From: Duganella sacchari
GTDB lineage: Bacteria > Pseudomonadota > Gammaproteobacteria > Burkholderiales > Burkholderiaceae_D
Assembly: GCF_900143065.1 (NCBI RefSeq)
Contig: NZ_FRCX01000001.1
Span: forward strand, 372,001 to 436,000
Reading direction: 5' to 3'
Length of the DNA stretch: 64,000 nucleotides
Below, in pieces: positions 7,391 to 19,240 of the stretch; positions within the stretch are counted from its first letter, which is position 1; each line of letters opens with the position of its first letter. The notes beneath the pieces were generated by a model. That model was not told where the DNA came from. It worked only from the letters and a program-made list of their open reading frames with translations, and did not search any database. Position numbers and translations under genes: made by a program.

Positions 7391-8692
7391 TTAACGCTTG
7401 TCCAGCGGTGGTACGTCGCGGGTGGTCGCGCCAACGAACAGCTGGCGTGGACGGCCGATTTTCTGTTCCGGGTCGGCGATCATTTCGTTCCACTGGGCGA
7501 TCCAGCCGATGGTACGTGCCATCGCGAAGATGCCGGTGAACAGCGAGACCGGGATGCCCAGTGCCGACTGCACGATGCCCGAGTAGAAGTCGACGTTCGG
7601 GTACAGTTTGCGCGACACGAAGTATTCGTCGTTCAGTGCAATCTTTTCCAGCTCCATCGCCAGTTTGAACAGTGGGTCGTCTTGCAAGCCCAGTTCGTTC
7701 AGCACTTCGTAGCAGGTTTCGCGCATCAGCTTCGCACGTGGGTCGAAGTTTTTGTAGACGCGGTGACCGAAGCCCATCAGCTTGACGCCGGAGTTCTTGT
7801 CTTTGACCTGGGCGATGAAGGCCGGGATGTTCTCGACCGAGCCGATTTCTTTCAGCATGTTCAAGGCCGCTTCATTGGCGCCGCCGTGAGCAGGGCCCCA
7901 CAGGCAGGCGATACCAGCAGCGATACAGGCGAACGGATTGGCGCCCGACGAACCGGCCAGACGCACGGTCGAAGTCGAAGCATTCTGTTCGTGGTCAGCG
8001 TGCAGGATCAGGATACGGTCCAGCGCGCGCACCAGCACGTCGTTGACTTTGTATTCTTCGCATGGGTTACCGAACATCATGCGCATGAAGTTGGCCGAGT
8101 ACGACAGGTCGTTACGTGGGTACATGAACGGCTGGCCGATCGAGTACTTGTACGCCATGGCGACCAGGGTAGGCATCTTGGCGATCAGGCGGATGGCCGA
8201 GATTTCACGCTGCTTGGCATCGTTGATGTCCAGCGAGTCGTGGTAGAACGAGGCCAGCGCGCCAACGGTACCGACCAGCACCGACATCGGGTGCGCGTCG
8301 CGGCGGAAGCCGCGGAAGAAGAATTGCATCTGCTCGTGCACCATGGTGTGCTTGCCGACGGTCTCGACGAATTCTTTTTTCTGCGCCGCGTTTGGCAGTT
8401 CGCCATTCAGCAGCAGGTAGCACGATTCCATGAAATCGGCGTTCACGGCCAGCTGTTCGATTGGGTAGCCGCGGTATTGCAGTTCGCCTTTGTCGCCGTC
8501 GATGTAGGTGATCGACGAGTTGCACGCTGCGGTCGACATAAAGCCTGGATCGTAGGTGAACTTGCCGGTCGCGCCGTACAGCTTACGGATGTCGACGACG
8601 TCAGGACCAACGGTGCCTTTGTAGATCGGGAATTCGACCGATGGGCTGCCATCGGAGAACGACAGAGTGGCTTTGTTATCAGAGATATTCAT
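7391..8692 (-). CDS. gltA: Citrate synthase
   Basis: A 433-residue type II (hexameric, NADH-sensitive type) citrate synthase that condenses oxaloacetate and acetyl-CoA at the entry of the TCA cycle. The N-terminal beta-rich extension ([20 protein letters not shown]) marks the type II class. Catalytic regions are present: [13 protein letters not shown], the [14 protein letters not shown] histidine region near residue 305, and [14 protein letters not shown] with the catalytic Asp near 362. AAGGAAGAG precedes the ATG. It is the last gene of the minus-strand sdh-gltA group and stops 20 bases from the terminator. Confidence 0.98.
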   Translation of the reverse strand: MNISDNKATLSFSDGSPSVEFPIYKGTVGPDVVDIRKLYGATGKFTYDPGFMSTAACNSSITYIDGDKGELQYRGYPIEQLAVNADFMESCYLLLNGELPNAAQKKEFVETVGKHTMVHEQMQFFFRGFRRDAHPMSVLVGTVGALASFYHDSLDINDAKQREISAIRLIAKMPTLVAMAYKYSIGQPFMYPRNDLSYSANFMRMMFGNPCEEYKVNDVLVRALDRILILHADHEQNASTSTVRLAGSSGANPFACIAAGIACLWGPAHGGANEAALNMLKEIGSVENIPAFIAQVKDKNSGVKLMGFGHRVYKNFDPRAKLMRETCYEVLNELGLQDDPLFKLAMELEKIALNDEYFVSRKLYPNVDFYSGIVQSALGIPVSLFTGIFAMARTIGWIAQWNEMIADPEQKIGRPRQLFVGATTRDVPPLDKR

Positions 8693-8751
8693 GGACTCTT
8701 CCTTCTTGGAGAGATGATGCGAGTAAAAAAAGCAAAAATTCTGGGTGTGTC

Positions 8752-9039
8752 TTACGCTAGGCGCAAGCGCTGCAGCAACGCGTGAACGTGCGGCAGATCG
8801 ACGTCGCCTTCCGGCTCTTTACGGGCCAGTACCAGATCCATCAGGGCATTGTCCGACAAGTCGAGGAGCCGCGTGAACGCGTCCACTTCGTCGTCGGTCA
8901 ATTCGGTTTCATGCGCATCGAGAAAACGGGTGAGGATGATGTCGTTTTCCAGCAGACCCCGGCGGGAGCGCCAGCGCAGGCGGGCGCGGTTGGCTGGGTC
9001 GGACTGATGCGCAGAGTGATTTGTTTCAGTCATAGTCAT
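8752..9039 (-). CDS. sdhE: FAD assembly factor SdhE
   Basis: A 95-residue protein of the SdhE/SDHAF2 family, which promotes covalent flavinylation of SdhA. The signature [11 protein letters not shown] (RGxxE motif) is at about residues 26-36 and the second conserved part [15 protein letters not shown] at about 49-63. Two start codons lie six bases apart (9039 and 9033). It sits between sdhB and gltA, the standard place in this group of bacteria. Confidence 0.95.
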   Translation of the reverse strand: MTMTETNHSAHQSDPANRARLRWRSRRGLLENDIILTRFLDAHETELTDDEVDAFTRLLDLSDNALMDLVLARKEPEGDVDLPHVHALLQRLRLA

Positions 9040-9089
9040 GCTACTTTACACAAAAACGGGCGGCGCAGTCGCCACCGCCCGTGTGCGCC

Positions 9090-9800
9090 TTAGATTGCGC
9101 GACGGACCATCAATTCCTTGATCTTGCCGATCGCCTTGTTCGGGTTCAGACCCTTAGGGCAGACATCGACGCAGTTCATGATCGAGTGGCAGCGGAACAG
9201 GCGGTACGGATCTTCCAGGTTGTCCAGACGCTGGCCGGTGGCTTCGTCGCGCGAGTCGGCGATGAAGCGGTAGGCTTGCAGCAGGCCGGCAGGACCGACG
9301 AACTTGTCCGGATTCCACCAGAACGACGGGCACGAGGTCGAGCAGCACGCGCACAGGATGCACTCGTACAGGCCGTCCAGCTCTTCGCGTTCTGCTGGCG
9401 ATTGCAGGCGTTCTTTTTCAGGACGGATCGAATCGTTGATCAGGTAAGGCTTGATCGAATCGTACTGCTTGAAGAACTGGGTCATGTCGACGATCAGGTC
9501 GCGGATCACCGGCAGGCCTGGCAGCGGACGCAGCACGATAGGCTCGGTCAGCTCGTTCAGGTTGGTGGTGCAGGCCAGACCGTTCTTGCCGTTGATGTTC
9601 ATGGCGTCCGAACCGCACACGCCTTCGCGGCACGAGCGGCGCAGGGCCAGCGAGTCATCGACGTCGGACTTGATGCGCTGCAGGGCATCGAGCAGCATCT
9701 TGTCGGTGTCTTTCAGCTCGACAGTGACGTCCTGCATGTACGGCTTGGCGTCCTGGTCCGGATCGTAACGGTAAATCTTGAGTTTGAGAGTGCGTGCCAT
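9090..9800 (-). CDS. sdhB: Succinate dehydrogenase iron-sulfur subunit
   Basis: A 236-residue subunit carrying the three Fe-S clusters of complex II. The 2Fe-2S ligands are in CREGVCGSDAMNINGKNGLAC. The 4Fe-4S motif is CILCACCSTSCP, and the 3Fe-4S/4Fe-4S region is CHSIMNCVDVCPKGLNP. It passes electrons from the SdhA flavin to the quinone site at the membrane. Eleven-base gap after sdhA; full length. Confidence 0.98.
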   Translation of the reverse strand: MARTLKLKIYRYDPDQDAKPYMQDVTVELKDTDKMLLDALQRIKSDVDDSLALRRSCREGVCGSDAMNINGKNGLACTTNLNELTEPIVLRPLPGLPVIRDLIVDMTQFFKQYDSIKPYLINDSIRPEKERLQSPAEREELDGLYECILCACCSTSCPSFWWNPDKFVGPAGLLQAYRFIADSRDEATGQRLDNLEDPYRLFRCHSIMNCVDVCPKGLNPNKAIGKIKELMVRRAI

Positions 9801-9811
9801 GTTATATAGCC

Positions 9812-11590
9812 TTAGAAAGTACGTGGTTTCGGTTTGAAGGTATCAACCGTCAGCGGCTTGGTAACGACTGCCTTGTAATCCAGGCGGTTGCCTTCCGAGT
9901 ACCACAGCGTGTGCTTCATCCAGTTGTCGTCGTCGCGGTGCGGGTAGTCATCGTGGGCGTGGGCGCCGCGCGATTCCTTACGCGCTGCAGCCGACACGAT
10001 GGTGGCTTTCGCGGTTTCGATCAGGTTGTCCAGTTCCAGCGCTTCCACGCGGGCGGTGTTGAACACTTTCGACTTGTCCTTGAACGAGACGTGCTTGCGG
10101 CGCTCGTCCAGCTTCATGATCTCTTCGACGCCTTTTTGCAGCATGTCGTCGGTACGGAACACGCCGCAGTACTTCTGCATCGAAGCGCGGATGTCGTTGG
10201 CGACGCCCTGCACTTTTTCGCCGCCGGTCGAGGTTTCCAGCTTGTTCAGACGGTTCAGCGCGAAGTCGGCCGCGTCTTTCGGCAGCGGCTTGTTTTCCTT
10301 CTGCTTCAGGTTCGATGCCACCACGTGGTTGCCGGCTGCGCGGCCGAACACCACCAGGTCCAGCAGCGAGTTGGTGCCCAGGCGGTTGGCGCCGTGCACC
10401 GAGACGCAGGCGCATTCGCCGATTGCGTACAGGCCGTTGACCACTTTCTGGGTGCCGTCGCCGTTCGGCGTGACCACTTGACCGTGGATATTGGTCGGGA
10501 TACCGCCCATCTGGTAGTGGATGGTTGGTACGACCGGGATTGGTTCCTTGGTCGCATCGACGTTGGCGAACTTGTGGCCGATTTCCAGAATCGACGGCAG
10601 ACGCTTCTCGATGGTGTCCTTGCCGATGTGGCGCAGGTCCAGCATGACGTGGTCTTTGTTCGGACCGCAGCCGCGGCCTTCCTTGATCTCCTGGTCCATC
10701 GAGCGGGACACGAAGTCGCGCGGCGCCAGGTCTTTCAGCGTCGGCGCATAACGCTCCATGAAGCGCTCGCCTTCCGAGTTGATCAGGATACCGCCTTCAC
10801 CGCGTACACCTTCGGTGATCAGCACGCCCGCGCCGGCCACGCCGGTCGGGTGGAACTGCCAGAATTCCATGTCTTGCAGCGGCAGGCCGGCGCGTGCCGC
10901 CATGCCCATGCCGTCGCCGGTGTTGATGAAGGCATTGGTCGAGGCAGCGAAGATACGGCCAGCGCCACCGGTAGCGAAGATGGTGGTTTTCGCTTCCAGC
11001 ATCATGACTTCGCCGGTTTCCATTTCCAGTGCCACCACGCCCACCACGTCGCCGTCGGCGTCGCGGATCAGGTCCAGCGCCATCCACTCCACGAAGAAGT
11101 GGGTACGGGCGCGCACATTCCGTTGATAGAGCGTATGGAGCAGCGCGTGGCCGGTACGGTCGGCTGCGGCGCAAGCGCGCTGCACAGCCTTCTCACCGAA
11201 GTTGGCAGTGTGGCCGCCGAACGGACGCTGGTAGATGGTGCCATCCGGATTACGGTCGAACGGCATGCCGAAGTGTTCCAGCTCGTACACGACCTTCGGT
11301 GCTTCGCGGCACATGAATTCGATCGCATCCTGGTCGCCCAGGTAGTCGCCACCTTTGACGGTGTCGAACATATGCCAGAACCAGTTGTCTTCGGCCATAT
11401 TGCCCAGCGAGGCGCCGATGCCGCCCTGCGCTGCCACGGTGTGGGAACGGGTCGGGAACACTTTCGACAGCACGGCCACGTTCAGGCCGGCTTCGGCCAG
11501 TTGCAGCGATGCGCGCATGCCGGAGCCGCCGGCGCCGACGATTACCGCGTCAAAGCGGCGGGTAGGGATTGCAGATTTAATAGCTGCCAC
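9812..11590 (-). CDS. sdhA: Succinate dehydrogenase flavoprotein subunit
   Basis: A 592-residue catalytic subunit that oxidises succinate to fumarate. The dinucleotide-binding motif is [20 protein letters not shown] near the N-terminus. The SHTVAAQGG segment (about residues 48-56) contains the histidine that carries covalent FAD, and the substrate-site element QFHPTG is near 245. It starts two bases after the sdhD stop, consistent with one transcript. Flavinylation would use SdhE encoded downstream. Confidence 0.98.
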   Translation of the reverse strand: MAAIKSAIPTRRFDAVIVGAGGSGMRASLQLAEAGLNVAVLSKVFPTRSHTVAAQGGIGASLGNMAEDNWFWHMFDTVKGGDYLGDQDAIEFMCREAPKVVYELEHFGMPFDRNPDGTIYQRPFGGHTANFGEKAVQRACAAADRTGHALLHTLYQRNVRARTHFFVEWMALDLIRDADGDVVGVVALEMETGEVMMLEAKTTIFATGGAGRIFAASTNAFINTGDGMGMAARAGLPLQDMEFWQFHPTGVAGAGVLITEGVRGEGGILINSEGERFMERYAPTLKDLAPRDFVSRSMDQEIKEGRGCGPNKDHVMLDLRHIGKDTIEKRLPSILEIGHKFANVDATKEPIPVVPTIHYQMGGIPTNIHGQVVTPNGDGTQKVVNGLYAIGECACVSVHGANRLGTNSLLDLVVFGRAAGNHVVASNLKQKENKPLPKDAADFALNRLNKLETSTGGEKVQGVANDIRASMQKYCGVFRTDDMLQKGVEEIMKLDERRKHVSFKDKSKVFNTARVEALELDNLIETAKATIVSAAARKESRGAHAHDDYPHRDDDNWMKHTLWYSEGNRLDYKAVVTKPLTVDTFKPKPRTF

Positions 11591-11592
11591 GA

Positions 11593-11964
11593 TTACACAC
11601 TCCAGATAATTTGAATCGACCAGACGGCGCAGCCGATCAGCCAGGCCATGGTGGCGATTTGCAGGGTGAGGCGGAGGCCAACGGCTTTCACGTAGTCCAT
11701 CCAGACGTCACGCATGCCTACCCAGGCGTGGTAGAACAGGCCGATCAGGGTCACGGCCGTGACCAGTTTGAACCACTGCTGGGCGAACAGGCCGGCCCAG
11801 CCTTCATAGGTAAAGTTCTGGCCGGTCAGGAAGGCCAGGACCAGGGTGGCGGTGTACAGCACCATGATGACTGCGGTGACGCGTTGCGCCAGCCAGTCGC
11901 GCATGCCGTAGGACGCGCCAACCACGCGGCGCTTAGGGCCGATACCGTTATCGTTGATGGACAT
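11593..11964 (-). CDS. sdhD: Succinate dehydrogenase membrane anchor subunit
   Basis: A 123-residue hydrophobic subunit with three membrane helices (about residues 25-45, 58-80 and 95-118). The conserved basic N-terminus [21 protein letters not shown] precedes helix 1, and [14 protein letters not shown] holds the haem/quinone-site region. The ATG at 11964 is chosen because GGAG lies ten bases upstream. An earlier in-frame start at 11979 would overlap sdhC. One base separates it from the sdhC stop. Confidence 0.93.
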   Translation of the reverse strand: MSINDNGIGPKRRVVGASYGMRDWLAQRVTAVIMVLYTATLVLAFLTGQNFTYEGWAGLFAQQWFKLVTAVTLIGLFYHAWVGMRDVWMDYVKAVGLRLTLQIATMAWLIGCAVWSIQIIWSV

Positions 11965-11965
11965 T

Positions 11966-12388
11966 TCAGAATACTCCAAACAGTTTCAGGGCGATCAGTG
12001 CGGTCAGCACCAGGCTGATAACCAGCACCGTGGCGGACGACTTGCGCGCCGAATGCTTATCCAGACCGATGTGCAGGTCCATCACCAGGTGACGGATGCC
12101 GGCGCACATATGGTGCAGGAAGCTCCACGACAGACCCAGGATGATCACTTTGACCAGCGGGTAGGTGACGAAACCTTCGTAGTACGCGAAAGAGATCTCG
12201 GAGCGCAGGCTGTTCTGCAAGAGATAGAGCACGAATGGCAGCAGCACGAACATGCCGACACCGGAAATACGGTGCAGGATCGACACGGTGGCAGCCAATG
12301 GCATGCGGTAGTTGGACAGCTCGGTAACATGAATGTTACGGAACTCCGGCCGTTCTTTTTTAGGGGCTTCCCTTACGGCTTCTGACAT
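11966..12388 (-). CDS. sdhC: Succinate dehydrogenase cytochrome b556 subunit
   Basis: A 140-residue membrane anchor with three helices. The family signatures are SILHRISGVGMF (quinone site, around residues 36-47) and the haem-ligand region SFLHHMCAGIRHLVMD (about 90-105). A strong GAGGAGG ribosome site precedes the ATG. It is the first gene of the sdhCDAB-sdhE-gltA unit; the promoter should lie within 12389-12600. Confidence 0.96.
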   Translation of the reverse strand: MSEAVREAPKKERPEFRNIHVTELSNYRMPLAATVSILHRISGVGMFVLLPFVLYLLQNSLRSEISFAYYEGFVTYPLVKVIILGLSWSFLHHMCAGIRHLVMDLHIGLDKHSARKSSATVLVISLVLTALIALKLFGVF

Positions 12389-12468
12389 AACAAGACCTCC
12401 TCAGGCTTATACAAAAATTTGGTGAGACTGCGATTTTCGCCGATTTCCACTCTTATAACCAATATCTA

Positions 12469-12484
12469 TTGTTACACATAACAA
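12469..12484. promoter_or_regulatory. Short inverted repeat upstream of sdhC
   Basis: TTGTTA-CACA-TAACAA, perfect six-base arms, lies about 80 bases before the sdhC start in an AT-rich part of an otherwise GC-rich region. It could be an operator for a TCA-cycle regulator or part of the core promoter. It does not match the palindrome found beside mdh. The remaining intergenic bases show nothing gene-like. Confidence 0.3.
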
Positions 12485-12597
12485 AAATAGTGGTTGGCAA
12501 CATCGGCCCCGGCTACCTTTCCGTAGCTCAACGTATTATCAGCGCAACAATGCTACGGGCGTGTGACCACGCCTCTTTCTGCGCTGCGTCTCCTTCA

Positions 12598-12653
12598 ATT
12601 CAACGTGCTTAATTCAACGCGCTTAGTTCAACTCGCTTAGTTCAACTCGTTAT
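12598..12653. repeat. Four tandem copies of a 14-base unit at the 3' end of the GntR gene
   Basis: Four consecutive imperfect 14-mers of the form (A/G)TTCAACnnGCTTA occupy 12598-12611, 12612-12625, 12626-12639 and 12640-12653. The last copy lies inside the GntR coding sequence and each unit repeats its final codons and stop (AACTAA or AATTAA on the minus strand). It looks like local tandem duplication of the gene's end. Confidence 0.8.
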
Positions 12654-13440
12654 GATAGTGATGACTTTCAGTCAGATACAAGCCGCGGCGCAGCTCAACC
12701 GGCTTGTCGCCGTACGTAAACGAGACCCGCTCCGACGCCAGCAAGGGCGTGTTGGCGGCAATATGCAGTAGCGCCGCGTCGCCATCGGAGGCACACACTG
12801 CGCGGATTTTTTCGGTGGCACGTATCATGCGCGTGCCGAATTCGGATTCAAACAGGCCATACATCGGCCCCTTGTATTCTTCCAGGCGCTCGGCGGTCAG
12901 GCCCTTGAAGGTCAATCCCGGCAGCCACAGCTCTTCGACAATGGTCGGCACCGCGTCAAACGACTGCACGCGCTTGATGAAGATGACGGCATCGCCGGAC
13001 TTCAGGTCCAGCAGGCGCGCCACATCAGCCGGCGCGCGGGTGCGCTTGACTTCAATGAACTTGCTCTCGGGGTAGTGCGGCACGCCTTCGTCGGGCATCA
13101 GCCGCAGGAAGCGGAAATGGGCGCGCGCCTCATGGTGGGTCGACACGAACGTGCCCTTGCCCTGCTTGCGCATCACCAGGTTCTCGGCAGCCAGCTCGTC
13201 AATCGCCTTGCGGACGGTGCCCTGGCTGACCTTGAAACGGTTGGCCAGTTCGACTTCGCTGGGGATCAGTTCGCCCGGTTTCCATTCGCCGGACTGCAGA
13301 CTCTGGGTGATCAGGGCCTTGATTTGCTGGTACAAAGGGGAGAAAGTTGGGGACGAGCCACCCGCACCACCGGCGCTGGCAGCGGTGGGATTATTATTCG
13401 GATTGGGGGGCGCGGAACTCATAGGCCAAGATTTCACCAC
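12637..13440 (-). CDS. GntR/HutC-family transcriptional regulator
   Basis: A regulator of up to 267 residues with an N-terminal GntR winged helix (about residues 35-100: LYQQIKALITQSLQSGEWKP, IPSEVELANRFKVSQGTVRK) and a C-terminal UTRA effector domain (about 115-260). The first residues are a low-complexity Pro/Asn/Ala/Gly tail. Two starts are possible, GTG at 13440 and ATG at 13422; neither has a clear ribosome site. It is divergent from mdh and lies directly upstream of the sdh operon, so it is probably a TCA-cycle regulator. A metabolite such as a TCA acid is the likely effector (inference). Confidence 0.9.
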   Translation of the reverse strand: MVKSWPMSSAPPNPNNNPTAASAGGAGGSSPTFSPLYQQIKALITQSLQSGEWKPGELIPSEVELANRFKVSQGTVRKAIDELAAENLVMRKQGKGTFVSTHHEARAHFRFLRLMPDEGVPHYPESKFIEVKRTRAPADVARLLDLKSGDAVIFIKRVQSFDAVPTIVEELWLPGLTFKGLTAERLEEYKGPMYGLFESEFGTRMIRATEKIRAVCASDGDAALLHIAANTPLLASERVSFTYGDKPVELRRGLYLTESHHYHNELN

Positions 13441-13481
13441 AAATACACAGTGCCGTCCAGAAAAAACAGTACAAACTTATC

Positions 13482-13497
13482 TGTCTTATATAAGACA
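13482..13497. promoter_or_regulatory. Perfect 16-bp palindrome, candidate GntR operator
   Basis: TGTCTTATATAAGACA is perfectly symmetric and lies between the GntR gene and mdh, ten bases upstream of the mdh -35 box. Its AT-rich centre and half-site spacing fit GntR-family operators. It could control both divergent genes. Confidence 0.65.
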
Positions 13498-13507
13498 TAA
13501 GATAGGA

Positions 13508-13536
13508 TTGACAGATAGTGGTGGCAGGCCTACACT
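13508..13536 (+). promoter_or_regulatory. Sigma70-type promoter of mdh
   Basis: A perfect -35 TTGACA (13508-13513) is followed after exactly 17 bases by TACACT (13531-13536). It points toward mdh, whose start is about 120 bases downstream, leaving a leader that contains the inverted repeat at 13545-13573. Confidence 0.7.
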
Positions 13537-13544
13537 CCCGAGCC

Positions 13545-13573
13545 AACGCTTATCGAACATAATTATAAGCGTT
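13545..13573. promoter_or_regulatory. Inverted repeat in the mdh leader
   Basis: AACGCTTAT and ATAAGCGTT form perfect nine-base arms around an 11-base spacer, starting about nine bases after the predicted -10 box. It would be at the transcription start or in the early leader, so it could act as a second operator or as an RNA hairpin. Confidence 0.45.
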
Positions 13574-13658
13574 GAATTTTGCAGTATGATTACGGTTTCC
13601 CGGACCGGCCGCCGGTCCAGCTTCAAGAACGTTTTACTTCCCACTTTGGAGATTCATC

Positions 13659-14648
13659 ATGGCTAAAACCCCAATGCGTGTTGCTGTTACCGGCGCCGCC
13701 GGCCAAATCGGTTACGCACTGCTGTTCCGCATCGCCAACGGCGACATGCTGGGCAAAGATCAACCAGTCATCCTGCAACTGCTGGAAATCGCCGATGAGA
13801 AAGCACAGAAGGCGCTGAAGGGCGTGATGATGGAAATCGACGATTGCGCGTTCCCGCTGCTGACCGAGATGACCGCCCACTCCGACCCGATGACCGCCTT
13901 CAAGGATGTTGACGTTGCCGTGCTGGTAGGCGCCCGTCCACGCGGCCCAGGCATGGAGCGTAAAGACCTGCTGGAAGCCAACGCCCAGATCTTCACCGTA
14001 CAAGGCAAGGCACTGGATGCCGTCGCTTCGCGCAACGTCAAAGTCCTGGTGGTCGGCAACCCAGCCAACACCAACGCCTACATCGCCATGAAATCGGCGC
14101 CATCGCTGCCAGCCAAGAACTTCACCGCCATGCTGCGTCTGGACCACAACCGCGCGCTGTCGCAAGTGGCTGCCAAAACCGGCACCCAGGTGAAAGACAT
14201 CGAAAAGCTGACCGTCTGGGGCAACCACTCGCCTACCATGTACGCTGACTACCGCTTCGCCACCGTCAACGGCAAATCGGTGAAAGAGCTGATCAACGAC
14301 CAGGAATGGAACGCCAACACCTTCCTGCCGACCGTCGGCAAACGCGGCGCAGCGATCATCGAAGCGCGCGGCCTGTCGTCGGCTGCTTCGGCTGCCAACG
14401 CTGCCATCGACCACGTACGCGACTGGGTACTGGGCACCAACGGCAAGTGGACCACCATGGGCGTTCCTTCGGATGGTTCGTACGGCATCCCTGAAGGCAC
14501 CATGTTCGGCTTCCCGGTCACCACCGAAAACGGCGAATACACCATCGTTCAAGGCCTGGAAATCGATGCCTTCTCGCAAGAGCGCATCAACCTGACCCTG
14601 AAAGAACTGACCGAAGAGCGCGAAGGCGTCAAGCACCTGCTGCCATAA
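13659..14648 (+). CDS. mdh: Malate dehydrogenase
   Basis: A 329-residue NAD-dependent malate dehydrogenase of the cytosolic-like class found in beta- and gamma-proteobacteria and Actinobacteria. The NAD-binding motif [18 protein letters not shown] is at about residues 11-28. The substrate-binding arginines lie in [15 protein letters not shown], and the catalytic region [13 protein letters not shown] holds the active-site His. SD TGGAG precedes the ATG. It converts malate to oxaloacetate, the partner substrate of citrate synthase encoded in the same cluster. Confidence 0.98.
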   Translation: MAKTPMRVAVTGAAGQIGYALLFRIANGDMLGKDQPVILQLLEIADEKAQKALKGVMMEIDDCAFPLLTEMTAHSDPMTAFKDVDVAVLVGARPRGPGMERKDLLEANAQIFTVQGKALDAVASRNVKVLVVGNPANTNAYIAMKSAPSLPAKNFTAMLRLDHNRALSQVAAKTGTQVKDIEKLTVWGNHSPTMYADYRFATVNGKSVKELINDQEWNANTFLPTVGKRGAAIIEARGLSSAASAANAAIDHVRDWVLGTNGKWTTMGVPSDGSYGIPEGTMFGFPVTTENGEYTIVQGLEIDAFSQERINLTLKELTEEREGVKHLLP

Positions 14649-14694
14649 TCTTCGTTCCGTCAGTGGAACCGGTCAAAGCACCGATCCGCCGTAC

Positions 14695-14730
14695 CCGCCG
14701 CGCTGCCGAGAGCAGCGCGGCGGTTGTTTC
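14695..14730 (+). terminator. Strong hairpin after mdh, probable terminator
   Basis: CCGCCGCGCTGC (14695-14706) pairs perfectly with GCAGCGCGGCGG (14712-14723) around a five-base loop, followed by TTGTTT. It lies 47 bases after the mdh stop. Its position argues against starting the next gene at the upstream in-frame ATG at 14663. Confidence 0.75.
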
Positions 14731-14749
14731 ACCCTCTGACCAGTCACGC

Positions 14750-15754
14750 ATGCACCCATCCGAGGTTTTATTCCAGGGCAATCTCCAGCCGACGCTGCTA
14801 CCGGCTTGCGACCACTACGCCGGCTCCGAAAAGCTGATGCGCAAATCGATGGCCTTGCAACAAGAACTTGGTCCCCTGTTCGACATCACCCTCGATTGCG
14901 AAGACGGCGCCAGCGCCGGCAACGAGGAGGCGCATGCCCGCCTCATCGTCGAACTGCTCAATTCCGACGACAACAAATTCAACCGCATCGGCGCCCGCGT
15001 GCACGATGTTGCCAGCCCGTGGTTTGCCAGGGATGTGGAAATCATCTGCGCCGCCGCCCAGCGCCTGGCCTACATCGCCCTGCCCAAGGTTAACAGCGTG
15101 GACGAGGTGGCGCGCGCCATCAAGCTGATTCATACCCATGCCGCCAGGGCCGGCCGCAAGGACCTGCCGGTCCACGTGCTGATTGAAACCCACGGCGCCC
15201 TGCGCGACGCCTACGCGATTGCCGCCCTGCCCCAGGTGGAGTGCCTGTCGTTCGGCATCATGGATTTCGTCTCCTCGCACTATGGCGCCATCCCGGGCAG
15301 CGCAATGCGTACGCCGGGCCAGTTCACGCACCCGCTGGTGGTGCGCGCCAAGCTGGAAATCGCCGCCGCCTGCCACGCGCACGGCAAGGTGCCGTCGCAT
15401 AACGTCACCACCGAGATCAAGGACACCGCGGTGGCCGCCAACGATGCCCAGCGCGCCGCCGCCGAATTCGGCTACACGCGCATGTGGAGCATCCATCCCA
15501 ACCAGATCAAACCCATCATCAAGACCTTTACGCCGCGCCTGTCCGAGGTCGGCGAGGCCGCGGCCATCCTGCATGAAGCAGCCGCCGCGCAATGGGGGCC
15601 GATTTCCCAGCATGGCCGCTTGCATGACCGCGCCAGCTACAGATACTATTGGACCGTTTTACAGCGCGCCAGACTGGCCGGGCTGACCTTGCCCGAATCC
15701 GTGGCCCCGCTGTTCAACGGCACCTCCACCGCACACCCACAGGAAGCAAACTGA
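14750..15754 (+). CDS. HpcH/HpaI aldolase / citrate lyase beta-like (CoA ester lyase) protein
   Basis: A 334-residue TIM-barrel protein of the CitE/HpcH family, acting on CoA esters or oxo acids with a divalent metal. Visible motifs are LDCEDGAS (metal/CoA region, about residue 48), LIETHGAL with the metal-binding Glu, and SFGIMDFVSSH. The C-terminus WSIHPNQIKPI is typical of malyl-CoA/citramalyl-CoA lyase relatives. The start at 14750 (MHPSEVLFQGN) avoids reading through the mdh terminator. The exact substrate is unknown; its place between mdh and acnA suggests a role linked to TCA intermediates. Confidence 0.85.
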   Translation: MHPSEVLFQGNLQPTLLPACDHYAGSEKLMRKSMALQQELGPLFDITLDCEDGASAGNEEAHARLIVELLNSDDNKFNRIGARVHDVASPWFARDVEIICAAAQRLAYIALPKVNSVDEVARAIKLIHTHAARAGRKDLPVHVLIETHGALRDAYAIAALPQVECLSFGIMDFVSSHYGAIPGSAMRTPGQFTHPLVVRAKLEIAAACHAHGKVPSHNVTTEIKDTAVAANDAQRAAAEFGYTRMWSIHPNQIKPIIKTFTPRLSEVGEAAAILHEAAAAQWGPISQHGRLHDRASYRYYWTVLQRARLAGLTLPESVAPLFNGTSTAHPQEAN

Positions 15755-16278
15755 TGTCGATCTCCAAATTATTCATGGCCTGCAGCCTCGCGCTGGCCTC
15801 GCTGACCATGGCCGCCACCGCCCACGCGGAAGGCGACGCCCCAGCCAAGAAAACCGTCAAGAAAGCGGCAGCCAAGAGCACCAAGAAAGCCGCTGCCGCC
15901 AAAACCGCCGAGGCCAAAGCGCCGGACGAAGAAGCCGACGAACCTGCCATTACCGACTCCTCCGTGGTCGATTTCGACTGCGAACTGGGCAACAAGATCA
16001 CCATTTATCAGAATGCCAGCGACGAATCGCACATCGCGCTGCGCTGGAAGAAGCGCCTGCACCGCCTGACGCGCGTGGGCACCACCACCGGCGCCAACCG
16101 CTTTGAAAACAAGCTGTATGGCCTGATCTGGATCGGCATTCCCGCCAAAGGCATGCTGCTGGACTCCAAACAAAACCGCCAGCTGGCCAATGAATGCCGC
16201 AACGCTGAGCAGCTGAAGCCGGCCCCGGCCGCCACGGCGGCCAATGAGCCGACCAGCGCCAAGATCACGATTCAATAA
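15754..16278 (+). CDS. Secreted MliC-like protein with Lys/Ala-rich linker
   Basis: A 174-residue exported protein whose ATG overlaps the preceding stop by one base. A signal peptide ([20 protein letters not shown], cleavage near AHA at 25) is followed by a Lys/Ala repeat-like segment resembling histone H1 tails (about residues 30-55). A C-terminal domain (about 72-148) has the MliC lysozyme-inhibitor pattern: [25 protein letters not shown], a Trp-containing strand, KGMLLDS and a final Cys. An inhibitor role is inferred by similarity; the basic linker could bind nucleic acid or acidic envelope polymers. Confidence 0.65.
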   Translation: MSISKLFMACSLALASLTMAATAHAEGDAPAKKTVKKAAAKSTKKAAAAKTAEAKAPDEEADEPAITDSSVVDFDCELGNKITIYQNASDESHIALRWKKRLHRLTRVGTTTGANRFENKLYGLIWIGIPAKGMLLDSKQNRQLANECRNAEQLKPAPAATAANEPTSAKITIQ

Positions 16279-16364
16279 ACGCAGTGCCGATAGCGGCGCG
16301 CCGGCACGGGCGCCAGCGCTTACGCTTCTTTAATAATAGACAATACTCACCCGAAGGAGAGGTC

Positions 16365-19073
<2,709 letters not shown>

Positions 19074-19090
19074 TCTTCCAGCAGACAAGG

Positions 19091-19144
19091 CGCCCCGTGT
19101 GCTGCGACGGCCCAGGCCGCCGCACGCTCACGGGGCGTTTTTTT
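19091..19144 (+). terminator. Rho-independent terminator after acnA
   Basis: CGCCCCGTG (19091-19099) pairs with CACGGGGCG (19129-19137) and is followed by seven T residues. The long loop contains a further GC-rich foldback. Confidence 0.85.
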
Positions 19145-19240
19145 ATGCACGTTTGCCGAATCAACTACAATAGGGTCCATAAGGGTTATCATCTGCATGA
19201 CTGATCCGTTCTATTCACTTTTAATGAGACTCTTTGCGCG

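Noticed and set aside
9794-11614. 606-codon open frame antisense to sdhA
   Set aside because: Shadow of sdhA; unnatural composition.
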